Assembly: GCA_023014485.1 (NCBI GenBank)
Contig: JAJOZX010017304.1
Coordinates: 1 to 64,000 of the forward strand
Source of the DNA: Bathynomus jamesi
Lineage: Eukaryota; Arthropoda; Malacostraca; Isopoda; Cirolanidae
Reading direction: 5' to 3'
Length of the DNA stretch: 64,000 bases
Of this stretch, positions 36,901 through 50,760 are shown one piece after another. A program made the translations under genes and the position numbers. Position 1 is the first letter of the stretch; the number at the start of each line of letters is the position of its first letter. Below the pieces are notes generated by a model. The model had not been told where the DNA came from. It worked only from the letters and a program-made list of their open reading frames with translations, and ran no database searches.

Positions 36901-39542
36901 TAATTCTTTTCGGTCGCCTCTTGTTAAACTCTTGGCTACAGACTCGCCAGACTGTTATGCCAATATCTTCTATGGTGCTTGGGTTGTCTCTTTCTCTCGC
37001 TTTATGGGTCGACGATTATTAATTCTTCTCTTGCTATAATACTCTGATACTTTCTCTTGGTACTAAACTTATCGATTTTTCTTTTATAACTTATCGACTT
37101 AACTGACTGAGTTCTTGAAGAGAACAAGGCTCGAAGGAAAAGATAAAAACTTCTTTTACTGTGGTTTACTTCTCAAAATATACAGGTAGTGCTCTGAATT
37201 TACAGGGGTAGAGGTTCGACCTCTTTCGACCATGGCTCAGGCCGGAATCTAAAAAAAACTAAGGAGGCAAGGGGCCTCTGCCCCCTCCTCGCAGCGAGGC
37301 TGCTAACAAGGGAGGCGTAATGAAGTGCCGTAATGAAGTACCGCAATGAAGTGACTTAATGAAGTGCCGTAATTTTACAAATACATGTATAATATAAACC
37401 TAAATGTTTGGGGGAAGACAGTTGAAGGTTAAGTTCCCCCCTTTTAAACACATGATCAGATGTTTGAAAAATTCCAAATAAAAAATAAAAAAAATAAAAA
37501 TAACAAAAACTAATTTGTATTTTTCGCCGTCTACATTTATAAAGGCGATATCATTTCGTAATAGTACACATAAGTACAAATTAAGTACACGACTGAGTAC
37601 GTATTAATTTTGGTTCATTACAATTAAGATTACAATTATGGATTACTTCACATTCGCTTATGATTGTCCATTACAGTTCTATTAAAGTACATTCTTACAT
37701 TATAAATTAAATCATTACATTTAATTACAGTTTCATTGAAGTACATTACGTCGTTTACAATTCTTACAGTGTTTTTATATATTTATATATGGTTATAATA
37801 TATGGTTATTATATATGGTTATTAGTACAACACAAGTACATGAGCACATACGAGATAATTTATTTACGAAATAATATGTTATAATATGTTATAAATTTGA
37901 AATCAGAGGGACAGGAGGTTTTCACGTTTTCAGATGTTTGATTTATGCTGATTTGCGAATTGCGTACACTTGCATAAGCGTTTATGAATATCTTGCGAGG
38001 GGTGAACGCACTTGAAAACAAATAATAAAAAAAACAATACGAGAACGTATTTGAGCGTTTTCGAACGAATGCCTAAAGTTTTGCATTTCACGAGCAAAAA
38101 TGAATATTTAATAAAATTGACATACGATAATGGTCAAGATAAGATATGGACGTATGGGGGCGGGGGATATGGTCGAATAATAGTTATATTTATACTACAT
38201 AACATATAAATAATGACTTCTATAGAGTGTACAGTTTTTATTATGATGATAAAGAATTTTCATACATTGCATACTAGAGATATAATGAAGGGAAATTAAT
38301 GACGGGAAAATGTGACGTATGGATGAATATGGTTGAATAATAATATTTATACTACAGAACACCACAACATTATTACTAAAGAATTTACCATACATTGAAT
38401 ACGGAAGATGTCCAAATACTAAGAACGTGATTCAGTGTACAAAGTATGGGAAACGTAAAGAGAATAAAGTTATTTTATGACGTCCTAGTGTATAAGTCAT
38501 TATTAGAAAAGATGAATTAGAAAAATACAGTAATGAATAAAGAAGTACAAATCGAAATTCTATCCAAAACTCGCTTAGGCGATTTTGGTTTCTTATGTAA
38601 AAATGAACATTCAAACATAAAAACTATACGAACATAAGTACTGCATGAAGACAATGAATCCATATAATGATGGTGTAGGAATTGTTCATTGTTCAATTTT
38701 TACAGTGCTCCCCCTTTTTTTTTTTAAATAAAAATTCTATCCAAAACTCGCTTAGGCGATTTTGGTTTCTTATGTAAAAATGAACATTCAAACATAAAAA
38801 CTATACGAACATAAGTACTGCATGAAGACAATGAATCCATATAATGATGGTGTAGGAATTGTTCATTGTTCAATTTTTACAGTGCTCCCCCTTTTTTTTT
38901 TAAATAATATTAACACCATAATATAATACAATTGAGAAAATAACATCGTAACTAATTCAAGTTAGATGACGAATTTTTCTTTTTACAATACAAATTTTAT
39001 ACAGAACGAGTTCGGGTGGTTGAGTACAATGCAGAGTATCAAATCTTTAAAATGACACTTGCTTACAAAATATAAAAAAAATCAAAGATTAATACTTTAA
39101 TTTATGCCAACAGAATAATAGGATTAATACATTAATTTAGACAAACAATTAAGTTAGACAAAGAATGATATTGTAAAATTTTTTAGCAAAATTTTATTTT
39201 TTTCTGTGGGGAAAATTACATTCATAATGAATAGGTAAAAGGGAAAAATATAAATTTTAAAGTTCATGGATTTTTCAAGGCTTCCATGATAGTACAATTG
39301 ATAAACTAATTTTTATTGACTATTGCAGGTAAAAATAGAATTACGTAATGGATGATGTATAGACCTGTGGTCTAGTGTGTATTTTTGTGTACTAGGTACA
39401 AAGTGTGTATCTTACAATTTCGAGGGACAGATTAGTTGAGAGGATTGTTCAATTAACTGAATAAATGCATGAGCAAGATATATTAGAAAGCAAAAATGAT
39501 TAAGACTAAATAGCATAGTTTGCACTTACACGTAATGAAATA
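33901..39542 (+). repeat. Macrosatellite unit 7 (5642 bp)
   Basis: Seventh copy. It is the first on this side of the array to return to five 20-bp repeats, and it has four 41-bp repeats. The 41-bp block ends in a private CTTGATCTTAAACTG instead of CTTGAAATTAACTG near 35936. The dyad block is at 35542-36053 and the TGTTAACC boundary at 36809. No gene is seen. Confidence 0.95.
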
Positions 39543-42500
39543 GTTTTGTGATATCCAATGATTTTAGCATAAGGTTTGTATATATAGTATATATAGTGTG
39601 CATACATGCGTTTTTATTGACTGTTGTAGGTACAATCGAATTACGTAGTGGATGATGTATAGACCTGTGGTCAAATGTGTATTTGTGTGTATTAGGTACA
39701 AAGTGTGTATCTTATAATTTCGAGAGACAGATTAGCTGAGAGGATTGTTAAATTAACTGAATAAATGCATGAGCGAGAATTTATATATAGTAAGCAATAA
39801 TTATGATGTATTATAATGATGATGTTTGCATACGAGTTTTAATGCAAAAGTGACTGGAGGGAATATGTGTCAAAAGTAATAAAATTCAATTAGGATTATA
39901 GATTTTACATAATCAGTTACACTTATAAGGTAATTAAAAAACGAACTTAGAGGACCTTACAATTAATGAAAGTAAATCTAGCGGTATTAAAAATTAAATT
40001 TTGAAGATGGAATTAAATTCGACTAGTAACATTCCTAGCTATATATGAACTATATAACCATTAACATTGACCAGAAGTATCGGTACGATAATTGAATTAA
40101 AAAAAAATTAAGAATACAAATTAAAAATATAAATCAATTATGCATTTTAATGAGCTAAACATAATTTTATAATACTCTTAAAAATAAAAGTAAATCGAAC
40201 CTTAGATGAGTTTCGGCCAAGAATAAAAAAGTTATTGAAATGGAAGGAAAGCATTTCGAACAAACTTTTCTTTTAATAATCTCAGGTAAATTTTACATTA
40301 AAAATTATTTTTATATAATAAAAAAATATTAAAAAGGTTTAATAATTTTTGCATGTTAAGTAGAAAAATCATACTCTTTCGTTGAATGTTGATAGAATTT
40401 GAATTATTTGATATTTTGACATACAATTAATTAAATTCGACCAACACAATTACTCAGTATTCATTGATAAAAAAAAATATAAAAATATAAAAATTGAAAA
40501 TAGAAATCAATTATAAACTATAATGAACTAAACATATACTGTAATATAAAAAAACACAACCTAAATTGAGGTTATGTTCCATCGTACCAAAGAGGAATTA
40601 ACCATGGTTGAACCATTTCTCTGGTTGACACAGTTCAACTGGGGTTGGGGGTGTTAAAATAAAATAAAATAAAAAGACAAAGTTTGGAGTACTACATTCG
40701 GGGGAATTGAGTGACTAAGCGGGGGGTATAAGTCTGAAATTGACAATACGTCTTTCGTGAGCACTTTGCTCTTTTAAAAAAAGATTGCTTGTCACACTAC
40801 TTAGAACAAAAATTAAAAGAGTTCAACAAACGGAGGGACGGCATGTTCCTCATATACATTACAATAATTACCAAAATCGTTACAACCTTTCTAAAAACGG
40901 TTTTGTTAAATAATAAAATACATAACTATATATTTATATACGCAACAATGGCATGAAAAGAAAAGACAAATCGGTCAATTTCCTTCTCACAAACAAGAAA
41001 AAAGGTTAAACTAAAGACGCAACCCGGTCAATTCAGGTTGAATTAAATTCTCTTTTACAACACAAAAAAAGGTTGAATTAAATTCTTAGATTACATTTTC
41101 TTAAGTTAAATTCTCTTAAATTACAAAGAAAAAGTTGAATTCAATTGACTGCATTGAAATGACTTGGGACTTAAACTCTAACTTGGAATAAAACTCTCTG
41201 ACTTGGAATAAAACTCTCTGACTTGGAATAAAACTCTCTGACTTGGAATAAAACTCTCTGACTTGGAATAAAACTCTCTGACTTGAACTCTATCAAGTAT
41301 TTCTATAAATCTCTGGGCGGTTGTCCGTCTTGGCGCAACCTTCTGACTTGACCTCTTATCAAGTATTCTGAAACTAACTTGAACTCTTATCAAGTAGTAT
41401 CTTGAAACTGTAACTTGAACGCTTGTCAAGTATCTTGAAACTTAAACTGTCTAACTTGAACGCTTGTCAAGTATCTTGAAACTTAAACTGTCTAACTGAA
41501 CGCTTGTCAAGTATCTTGAAACTTAAACTGTCTAACTTGAACGCTTGTCAAGTATCTTGAAACTACTGTCTAACTTGAACGCTGTCAAGTATCTTGAAAC
41601 TTAACTGCTAACTTGAAATTACTGAAAATGGAAAATGACTGCACTTGATCTCTATCAAGTGGAGACGATTAACCTCTGTTTTGGTTGACCCTCTTGGTGC
41701 AACCGACTTACTTGAAATGCAATCAAGTATCTCTATAACTCTATAAACTCTCTGTAAACTCTCTCTCTTTCTTAATTTTGCACGTCAATTCAATTCAATA
41801 ATTTGAAAAAATTGCAAACAAAAATTTAAAAAATGTAAACAATATTTCACTCTTATGTACATAAAATAAAATTATTCTATACTGAATATAACAGTGAAAA
41901 TAACTCTGAAAATAACTCTTGAAATTAACTCTCTGTGACAATTAACTCTCTGTGACAATTAACTCTGTGACAATTAACTCTGTGACAATTAACTCTGTGT
42001 TACATTTAACTTCTGTGAAAATTAGTTTCACTAAAAAAAAGTGTATCACTGGTGTCTGAAGTGTTCACTGTGTTTTGTGTTAATTCTGGCTCCATACTAA
42101 ATATTAACTGTTAATAATGCTGACTTTTCAAGTGTTTATAAATTTCTTTAAAAAAACAAACTCTGTACTTAACAAAATTTTCTACTGGCAAAATCCTCAG
42201 AGACGTGTCCTGAAGACGTCTTGCTGGCTACTTCTTCTTGGATGAAAACTAGGCGTGGAGAACTTGGAGTCGTGACACACCGGTTCAAGGGTGGATGTTA
42301 CGAACAAAAAGTCGTGACACGCCGGTCAAATGGTTTTATCCTGATGCAGGGTAATTTCTATCCTGGCCAAAGAGTGGCCTCTTCTTAAAATATTCTTCTT
42401 CTTAAAATATTCTTCTTCTTAAAATATTCTTCTTAAAATCTTCTTCTTAAAATCTGTTAAGATCCTGGTAAAGGGTCGCCAGTTTTGTTAACCCCTCCGT

Positions 42501-45214
42501 CTATGGCCCTGAGTCGGTTCGGAATCGACGGGGGTTCTAGTTGGGAGGCAGCAACGGATATTTCTTCTATAACATTCTAATTCTTTTCGGTCGCCTCTTG
42601 TTAAACTCTTGGCTACAGACTCGCCAGACTGTTATGCCAATATCTTCTATGGTGCTTGGGTTGTCTCTTTCTCTCGCTTTATGGGTCGACGATTATTAAT
42701 TCTTCTCTTGCTATAATACTCTGATACTTTCTCTTGGTACTAAACTTATCGATTTTTCTTTTATAACTTATCGACTTAACTGACTGAGTTCTTGAAGAGA
42801 ACAAGGCTCGAAGGAAAAGATAAAAACTTCTTTTACTGTGGTTTACTTCTCAAAATATACAGGTAGTGCTCTGAATTTACAGGGGTAGAGGTTCGACCTC
42901 TTTCGACCATGGCTCAGGCCGGAATCTAAAAAAAACTAAGGAGGCAAGGGGCCTCTGCCCCCTCCTCGCAGCGAGGCTGCTAACAAGGGAGGCGTAATGA
43001 AGTGCCGTAATGAAGTACCGCAATGAAGTGACTTAATGAAGTGCCGTAATTTTACAAATACATGTATAATATAAACCTAAATGTTTGGGGGAAGACAGTT
43101 GAAGGTTAAGTTCCCCCCTTTTAAACACATGATCAGATGTTTGAAAAATTCCAAATAAAAATAATAAAAAAATAAAAACAAAAACTAATTTGTATTTTTC
43201 GCCGTCTACATTTATAAAGGCGATATCATTTCGTAATAGTACACATAAGTACAAATTAAGTACACGACTGAGTACGTATTAATTTTGGTTCATTACAATT
43301 AAGATTACAATTATGGATTACTTCACATTCGCTTATGATTGTCCATTACAGTTCTATTAAAGTACATTCTTACATTATAAATTAAATCATTACATTTAAT
43401 TACAGTTTCATTGAAGTACATTACGTCGTTTACAATTCTTACAGTGTTTTTATATATTTATATATGGTTATAATATATGGTTATTATATATGGTTATTAG
43501 TACAACACAAGTACATGAGCACATACGAGATAATTTATTTACGAAATAATATGTTATAATATGTTATAAATTTGAAATCAGAGGGACAGGAGGTTTTCAC
43601 GTTTTCAGATGTTTGATTTATGCTGATTTGCGAATTGCGTACACTTGCATAAGCGTTTATGAATATCTTGCGAGGGGTGAACGCACTTGAAAACAAATAA
43701 TAAAAAAAAAATACGAGAACGTATTTGAGCGTTTTCGAACGAATGCCTAAAGTTTTGCATTTCACGAGCAAAAATGAATATTTAATAAAATTGACATACG
43801 ATAATGGTCAAGATAAGATATGGACGTATGGGGGCGGGGGATATGGTCGAATAATAGTTATATTTATACTACATAACATATAAATAATGACTTCTATAGA
43901 GTGTACAGTTTTTATTATGATGATAAAGAATTTTCATACATTGCATACTAGAGATATAATGAAGGGAAATTAATGACGGGAAAATGTGACGTATGGATGA
44001 ATATGGTTGAATAATAATATTTATACTACAGAACACCACAACATTATTACTAAAGAATTTACCATACATTGAATACGGAAGATGTCCAAATACTAAGAAC
44101 GTGATTCAGTGTACAAAGTATGGGAAACGTAAAGAGAATAAAGTTATTTTATGACGTCCTAGTGTATAAGTCATTATTAGAAAAGATGAATTAGAAAATA
44201 CAGTAATGAATAAAGAAGTACAAATCGAAATTCTATCCAAAACTCGCTTAGGCGATTTTGGTTTCTTATGTAAAAATGAACATTCAAACATAAAAACTAT
44301 ACGAACATAAGTACTGCATGAAGACAATGAATCCATATAATGATGGTGTAGGAATTGTTCATTGTTCAATTTTTACAGTGCTCCCCCTTTTTTTTTTTAA
44401 ATAAAAATTCTATCCAAAACTCGCTTAGGCGATTTTGGTTTCTTATGTAAAAATGAACATTCAAACATAAAAACTATACGAACATAAGTACTGCATGAAG
44501 ACAATGAATCCATATAATGATGGTGTAGGAATTGTTCATTGTTCAATTTTTACAGTGCTCCCCCTTTTTTTTTAAATAATATTAACACCATAATATAATA
44601 CAATTGAGAAAATAACATCGTAACTAATTCAAGTTAGATGACGAATTTTTCTTTTTACAATACAAATTTTATACAGAACGAGTTCGGGTGGTTGAGTACA
44701 ATGCAGAGTATCAAATCTTTAAAATGACACTTGCTTACAAAATATAAAAAAAATCAAAGATTAATACTTTAATTTATGCCAACAGAATAATAGGATTAAT
44801 ACATTAATTTAGACAAACAATTAAGTTAGACAAAGAATGATATTGTAAAATTTTTTAGCAAAATTTTATTTTTTTCTGTGGGGAAAATTACATTCATAAT
44901 GAATAGGTAAAAGGGAAAAATATAAATTTTAAAGTTCATGGATTTTTCAAGGCTTCCATGATAGTACAATTGATAAACTAATTTTTATTGACTATTGCAG
45001 GTAAAAATAGAATTACGTAATGGATGATGTATAGACCTGTGGTCTAGTGTGTATTTTTGTGTACTAGGTACAAAGTGTGTATCTTACAATTTCGAGGGAC
45101 AGATTAGTTGAGAGGATTGTTCAATTAACTGAATAAATGCATGAGCAAGATATATTAGAAAGCAAAAATGATTAAGACTAAATAGCATAGTTTGCACTTA
45201 CACGTAATGAAATA
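39543..45214 (+). repeat. Macrosatellite unit 8 (5672 bp)
   Basis: Eighth copy and the longest uninterrupted one, with five 20-bp and five 41-bp repeats. A cluster of small deletions lies in the last 41-bp repeats (about 41560-41630), where several T and A bases are missing within 70 bp. The dyad block is at 41183-41728 and the TGTTAACC boundary at 42486. No gene is seen. Confidence 0.95.
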
Positions 45215-48200
45215 GTTTTGTGATATCCAATGATTTTAGCATAAGGTTTGTAATATAGTATATATAGTGTGCATACATGCGTTTTTATTGACTGTTGTAG
45301 GTACAATCGAATTACGTAGTGGATGATGTATAGACCTGTGGTCAAATGTGTATTTGTGTGTATTAGGTACAAAGTGTGTATCTTATAATTTCGAGAGACA
45401 GATTAGCTGAGAGGATTGTTAAATTAACTGAATAAATGCATGAGCGAGAATTTATATATAGTAAGCAATAATTATGATGTATTATAATGATGATGTTTGC
45501 ATACGAGTTTTAATGCAAAAGTGACTGGAGGGAATATGTGTCAAAAGTAATAAAATTCAATTAGGATTATAGATTTTACATAATCAGTTACACTTATAAG
45601 GTAATTAAAAAACGAACTTAGAGGACCTTACAATTAATGAAAGTAAATCTAGCGGTATTAAAAATTAAATTTTGAAGATGGAATTAAATTCGACTAGTAA
45701 CATTCCTAGCTATATATGAACTATATAACCATTAACATTGACCAGAAGTATCGGTACGATAATTGAATTAAAAAAAAAATTAAGAATACAAATTAAAATA
45801 TAAATCAATTATGCATTTTAATGAGCTAAACATAATTTTATAATACTCTTAAAAATAAAAGTAAATCGAACCTTAGATGAGTTTCGGCCAAGAATAAAAA
45901 AGTTATTGAAATGGAAGGAAAGCATTTCGAACAAACTTTCTTTTAATAATCTCAGGTAAATTTTACATTAAAAATTATTTTTATATAATAAAAAAAATAT
46001 TAAAAAGGTTTAATAATTTTTGCATGTTAAGTAGAAAAATCATACTCTTTCGTTGAATGTTGATAGAATTTGAATTATTTGATATTTTGACATACAATTA
46101 ATTAAATTCGACCAACACAATTTCGTATCTATTCATTGAATAAAAAAAAATATAAAAAATATAAAAATTGAAAATAGAAATCAATTATAAACTATAATGA
46201 ACTAAACATATACTGTAATATAAAAAAACACAACCTAAATTGAGGTTATGTTCCATCGTACCAAAGAGGAATTAACCATGGTTGAACCATTTCTCTGGTT
46301 GACACAGTTCAACTGGGGTTGGGGGTGTTAAAATAAAATAAAATAAAAAGACAAAGTTTGGAGTACTACATTCGGGGGAATTGAGTGACTAAGCGGGGGG
46401 TATAAGTCTGAAATTGACAATACGTCTTTCGTGAGCACTTTGCTCTTTTAAAAAAAGATTGCTTGTCACACTACTTAGAACAAAAATTAAAAGAGTTCAA
46501 CAAACGGAGGGACGGCATGTTCCTCATATACATTACAATAATTACCAAAATCGTTACAACCTTTCTAAAAACGGTTTTGTTAAATAATAAATACATAACT
46601 ATATATTTATATACGCAACAATGGCATGAAAAGAAAAGACAAATCGGTCAATTTCCTTCTCACAAACAAGAAAAAAGGTTAAACTAAAGACGCAACCCGG
46701 TCAATTCAGGTTGAATTAAATTCTCTTTTACAACACAAAAAAAGGTTGAATTAAATTCTTAGATTACATTTTCTTAAATTAAATTCTCTTAAATTACAAA
46801 GAAAAAGTTGAATTCAATTGACTGCATTGAAATGACTTGGGACTTAAACTCTAACTTGGAATAAAACTCTCTGACTTGGAATAAAACTCTCTGACTTGGA
46901 ATAAAACTCTCTGACTTGGAATAAAACTCTCTGACTTGGAATAAAACTCTCTGACTTGAACTCTATCAAGTATTTCTATAAATCTCTGGGCGGTTGTCCG
47001 TCTTGGCGCAACCTTCTGACTTGACCTCTTATCAAGTATTCTGAAACTAACTTGAACTCTTATCAAGTAGTATCTTGAAACTGTAACTTGAACGCTTGTC
47101 AAGTATCTTGAAACTTAAACTGTCTAACTGAACGCTTCTCAAGTATCTTGAAACTTAAACTGTCTAACTTGAACGCTTGTCAAGTATCTTGAAACTTAAA
47201 CTGTCTAACTTGAACGCTTGTCAAGTATCTTGAAACTTAAACTGTCTAACTTGAAATTAACTGAAAATGGAAAATGACTGCACTTGATCTCTATCAAGTG
47301 GAGACGATTAACCTCTGTTTTGGTTGACCCTCTTGGTGCAACCGACTTACTTGAAATGCAATCAAGTATCTCTATAACTCTATAAACTCTCTGTAAACTC
47401 TCTCTCTTTCTTAATTTTGCACGTCAATTCAATTCAATAATTTGAAAAAATTGCAAACAAAAATTTAAAAAATGTAAACAATATTTCACTCTTATGTACA
47501 TAAATAAAATTATTCTATACTGAATATAACAGTGAAAATAACTCTGAAAATAACTCTTGAAATTAACTCTCTGTGACAATTAACTCTCTGTGACAATTAA
47601 CTCTGTGACAATTAACTCTGTGACAATTAACTCTGTGTTACATTTAACTTCTGTGAAATAGTTTTCACTAAAAAAAGTGTATCACTGGTGTCTGAAGTGT
47701 TCACTGTGTTTTGTGTTAATTCTGGCTCCATACTAAATATTAACTGTTAATAATGCTGACTTTTCAAGTGTTTATAAAATTTCTTTAAAAAAAACAAAAC
47801 TCTGTACTTAACAAAATTTTTTCTACTCTGGCAAAATCCTCAGAGACGTGTCCTGAAGACGTCTTGCTGGCTACTTCTTCTTGGATGAAAAACTAGGCGT
47901 GGAGAACTTGGAGTCGTGACACACCGGTTCAAGGGTGGATGTTACGAACAAAAAGTCGTGACACGCCGGTCAAATGGTTTTATCCTGATGCAGGGTAATT
48001 TCTATCCTGGCCAAAGAGTGGCCTCTTCTTAAAATATTCTTCTTCTTAAAAATTCTTCTTCTTAAAATATTCTTCTTCTTAAAATATTCTTCTTAAAATC
48101 TTCTTAAAATCTGTTAAGATCCTGTAAAGGGTCGCCAGTTTGTTAACCCCTCCGTCTATGGCCCTGAGTCGGTTCGGAATCGACGGGGTTCTAGTTGGGA

Positions 48201-49310
48201 GGCAGCAACGGATATTTCTTCTATAACATTCTAATTCTTTTCGGTCGCCTCTTGTTAAACTCTTGGCTACAGACTCGCCAGACTGTTATGCCAATATCTT
48301 CTATGGTGCTTGGGTTGTCTCTTTCTCTCGCTTTATGGGTCGACGATTATTAATTCTTCTCTTGCTATAATACTCTGATACTTTCTCTTGGTACTAAACT
48401 TATCGATTTTTCTTTTATAACTTATCGACTTAACTGACTGAGTTCTTGAAGAGAACAAGGCTCGAAGGAAAAGATAAAAACTTCTTTTACTGTGGTTTAC
48501 TTCTCAAAATATACAGGTAGTGCTCTGAATTTACAGGGGTAGAGGTTCGACCTCTTTCGACATGGCTCAGGCCGGAATCTAAAAAAAACTAAGGAGGCAA
48601 GGGGCCTCTGCCCCCTCCTCGCAGCGAGGCTGCTAACAAGGGAGGCGTAATGAAGTGCCGTAATGAAGTACCGCAATGAAGTGACTTAATGAAGTGCCGT
48701 AATTTTACAAATACATGTATAATATAAACCTAAATGTTTGGGGGAAGACAGTTGAAGGTTAAGTTCCCCCCTTTTAAACACATGATCAGATGTTTGAAAA
48801 ATTCCAAATAAAAATAATAAAAAAAATAAAAATAACAAAAACTAATTTGTATTTTTCGCCGTCTACATTTATAAAGGCGATATCATTTCGTAATAGTACA
48901 CATAAGTACAAATTAAGTACACGACTGAGTACGTATTAATTTTGGTTCATTACAATTAAGATTACAATTATGGATTACTTCACATTCGCTTATGATTGTC
49001 CATTACAGTTCTATTAAAGTACATTCTTACATTATAAATTAAATCATTACATTTAATTACAGTTTCATTGAAGTACATTACGTCGTTTACAATTCTTACA
49101 GTGTTTTTATATATTTATATATGGTTATAATATATGGTTATTATATATGGTTATTAGTACAACACAAGTACATGAGCACATACGAGATAATTTATTTACG
49201 AAATAATATGTTATAATATGTTATAAATTTGAAATCAGAGGGACAGGAGGTCTTCACGTTTTCAGATGTTTGATTTATGCTGATTTGCGAATTGCGTACA
49301 CTTGCATAAG

Positions 49311-49314
49311 CGTT
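49311..49314. repeat. Target-site duplication CGTT, left
   Basis: CGTT precedes the left LTR and is repeated after the right LTR. Empty units have a single CGTT in CATAAGCGTTTATGAA, so the duplication is shown directly by the other copies of the array. Confidence 0.92.
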
Positions 49315-49780
49315 TGTTGGTTTACGTCGTCGTCGTCGTCGGCCTAGGCAAGCTACGGCTTGGGACCGTAGCGCATCTATCCGGTATAGGTTAACCTGGA
49401 TGATGTAGCCATAAGCACTGCCGCTAGTTAAGTGCCAACCAGTGATTATCTCACTAGCCGTATTGAGTCCGTTAGGCGAAACTGCGACAGTACCAAAGGT
49501 GGAAAATATAACCTTTGGTTTTCTATTATTTATTTGTAAAATGGACATGGTATTAGATTAAAATAAATATTGAATATAAATAATTAACTGACAATTGTGA
49601 TATATAATTAATTATGTTTACATACAATAAAATAATATAGTATACATAAAATTAGTATTAATGTGGTTCACAATTGAATTATAATGGGGTAACTAATTTA
49701 AAATGAATTTATACTATTCCGAAATTCAAGACGGTAAAATTAACATTTATCTTGAAACTAAAATAAGAGTATTCACTACA
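49315..49780 (-). repeat. 3' LTR (left copy, 466 bp)
   Basis: It begins TGTTGG and ends CTACA on the plus strand. It differs from the right LTR by two one-base indels only: CC versus C in TACCAAAGG near 49493, and TT versus TTT in AATATTGAA. No substitution was found by eye. It includes a CGT-repeat near one end and two perfect inverted repeats, GCTACGG/CCGTAGC (49352-49372) and ACCAAAGGT/ACCTTTGGT (49492-49519). Confidence 0.93.
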
Positions 49781-49793
49781 CACTCCCCCACCA
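49781..49793 (-). promoter_or_regulatory. Polypurine tract of the retrotransposon
   Basis: Minus-strand TGGTGGGGGAGTG abuts the 3' LTR start (TGTAGTG). Purine-rich tracts here prime plus-strand DNA synthesis in LTR retroelements. The pol stop codon lies only about 10 bp upstream. Confidence 0.75.
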
Positions 49794-49803
49794 GAGAGGA
49801 AGT

Positions 49804-50760
49804 TCAAAGAGTTCCGAACGACACAGATTTCCGCTGAACCTTTTTGGTAGCTACATGTACCTCACTTAAGGTTGATTCCAAAAACGCAGGCTTAAGACGA
49901 TCGATAGAAACCTTGTCGACCTTGGAACCGCGCTGGATGAGAAATGATTTGCGCGTACTTCGGAGAACTTCATAGGGCCCGTCATATGGACATTGGAGAG
50001 GCCGTTTTGGGAGAGGTACACGAACGAAAACGTGGGTGCAAGACTGGAGGGCTGGGGAAATAAAGATGTTCTGTTGGCTAGTCAATCGAGGGGGAACAGG
50101 CTGAAGGGACTGCATGTGAGAGGAAAGTGTTTGAGCGAATTCCGTAGGATCACATGACTTATCCCCTGCAGTGAAGTAGCCACCTGGTAGCCGCAGTGTT
50201 GTTCCATAGACTAGTTCAGCCGCTGTAGTCTTCAGATCACTCTTAAATGCAGAGCGAATACCAAGCAAAACGAGTGGAAGCTTATCCATCCAATGGGAGT
50301 CTTCGTGACACATAAGGGATGACTTCAGCTGGCGATGGAAGCGTTCGACGAGGCCGTTAGCTTGCGGATGATACGCACAGGTATGCGCATGTACTGTACC
50401 CAACAAGCTGGTAAACTTCTTCCAAAGCGAAGACTCAAATTGGCGACCTTGGTCAGTGATGACTTTTGTCGGCAATCCAAATCTTGATACCCATCCATGA
50501 AGAAAGGCTCTTGCAACAGTGTCCGCTTGGATATCAGGAAGTGGGATGGCTTCAGGCCATCTGGAAAAGCGGTCGAGACAGGTGAGCAGATAACGTTGGC
50601 CTTGAATCACTGGAAGAGGGCCAACAATGTCTACATGAATTACCTCAAATCGCTGGGATGGGGGCGGAAATGCGTCAAAGGGGGACCTGGTGTGCCTTTG
50701 GACTTTGGCACGCTGGCAGGCAAGGCACGTTTTGGTCCAATGTTTGACATCCTTCCGCAT
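49804..50760 (-). CDS. pol: Pol C-terminal part: integrase core
   Basis: This open frame of 318 codons encodes most of a Ty3/gypsy integrase, which inserts the cDNA into chromosomes. CLAC at residues 12-15 gives the two cysteines of the HHCC zinc-binding domain. The catalytic residues are Asp44 (HVDIVGP), Asp103 (TDQG) and Glu139 (NGLVERF), with exactly 35 residues between the last two, the expected D,D35E spacing. A C-terminal region with a GPYEVL motif follows. The two histidines of the zinc finger are in a different frame upstream, so the ATG used here is not the true start. The frame continues in the open sense back to about 50795. It ends just before the polypurine tract. No chromodomain was recognised. 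Confidence 0.92.
   Translation of the reverse strand: MRKDVKHWTKTCLACQRAKVQRHTRSPFDAFPPPSQRFEVIHVDIVGPLPVIQGQRYLLTCLDRFSRWPEAIPLPDIQADTVARAFLHGWVSRFGLPTKVITDQGRQFESSLWKKFTSLLGTVHAHTCAYHPQANGLVERFHRQLKSSLMCHEDSHWMDKLPLVLLGIRSAFKSDLKTTAAELVYGTTLRLPGGYFTAGDKSCDPTEFAQTLSSHMQSLQPVPPRLTSQQNIFISPALQSCTHVFVRVPLPKRPLQCPYDGPYEVLRSTRKSFLIQRGSKVDKVSIDRLKPAFLESTLSEVHVATKKVQRKSVSFGTL

Noticed and set aside
49192..49548. A 118-codon minus-strand frame starting in the left LTR and ending in satellite DNA
   Set aside because: It crosses the LTR boundary into host sequence, includes a CGA-repeat-encoded arginine run, and the right LTR has an indel that breaks it.
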